Part shown: positions 31,634-31,665 of the stretch, piece after piece
Numbering within the stretch: position 1 is the stretch's first letter
How the letters are laid out: every line of letters begins with the position of its first letter
IMG/VR virus record: IMGVR_UViG_3300042527_000576
Span: 1 to 31,665 of that record
Origin: a virus
Length of the DNA stretch: 31,665 bases
Reading direction: 5' to 3' (one strand)
Program-made: the position numbers and the translations under genes
Notes under the pieces: generated by a model
Told to the model about the DNA's origin: nothing
What the model saw: the letters and a program-made list of their open reading frames with translations, nothing else
Database searches by the model: none

Positions 31634-31665
31634 TGTCTTGGAGTAGCAATGCTTGTTTGGTCAGA
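31633..31665 (+). CDS. Start of next gene, truncated by window edge
   Basis: Two starts are possible. ATG 31633 overlaps the polymerase stop as TAATG, a junction used repeatedly in this window, and reads MSWSSNACLVR to the edge. ATG 31649 has GGAG five bases upstream and reads MLVWS. Both are open to the end, so neither can be confirmed. Confidence 0.3.
   Translation, partial: MSWSSNACLVR

Overview
This window is most likely a segment of a long-tailed (siphovirus-like) double-stranded DNA phage genome. Every gene lies on the + strand, and genes are tightly packed with many TAATG or ATGA stop/start overlaps. The base composition is AT-rich. A small WhiB-type four-cysteine protein (24165-24464) points to an actinobacterial host. 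Low GC, together with several protein types I associate with aquatic phage sequences, suggests a low-GC freshwater or marine actinobacterium. The host assignment is inference. I see no integrase, tRNA, CRISPR array or insertion sequence.

Layout. Bases 1-2013 hold two tandem glycine-rich adhesin-like proteins and two small appendage-type genes, one of which looks disrupted by a single-base change. Bases 2032-4287 hold the neck set: an Ig-like/connector fusion, a head-closure candidate, a tail-completion candidate and a tail-terminator candidate. A small unknown gene and the probable tail tube protein follow (4313-5107), then a terminator hairpin. Bases 5219-5856 encode the tail assembly chaperone pair, joined by a clear -1 slippery heptamer CCCAAAC. 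Bases 5905-13728 encode a 2607-residue tape measure protein that carries a zinc-metalloprotease (metzincin-like) motif near its C-terminus. Bases 13729-21681 encode the tail tip: two paralogous distal-tail proteins, a 1417-residue hub-like protein with PA14, split LamG and blue-copper (cupredoxin) domains, a fibre with an S74 self-cleaving chaperone, and a small distal protein. No sheath or baseplate-wedge genes are visible, so a non-contractile tail is the best reading.

An HNH endonuclease (21682-22116) marks the junction to the DNA metabolism module. That module has a metallophosphoesterase, a zinc-ribbon protein, a MerR-like HTH protein, a small unknown, the WhiB-like protein, an unknown just before the helicase, a DnaB-type helicase, a short unknown, a short DnaG-type primase, and a probable single-strand DNA binding protein followed by a strong terminator. 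A HAD-family 5'(3')-deoxyribonucleotidase and a full-length family C DNA polymerase (DnaE) close the window. The phage thus appears to encode most of a bacterial-style replisome; no sliding clamp or clamp loader is seen here.

The most unusual points are a complete type 1 copper-site motif inserted inside a LamG domain of a tail protein, and a metalloprotease cassette placed between two copies of a tape-measure motif. Also notable are gene starts without Shine-Dalgarno sequences but with -10 boxes at leaderless spacing, and a repeat-bearing tail protein that is a duplicate of its neighbour.
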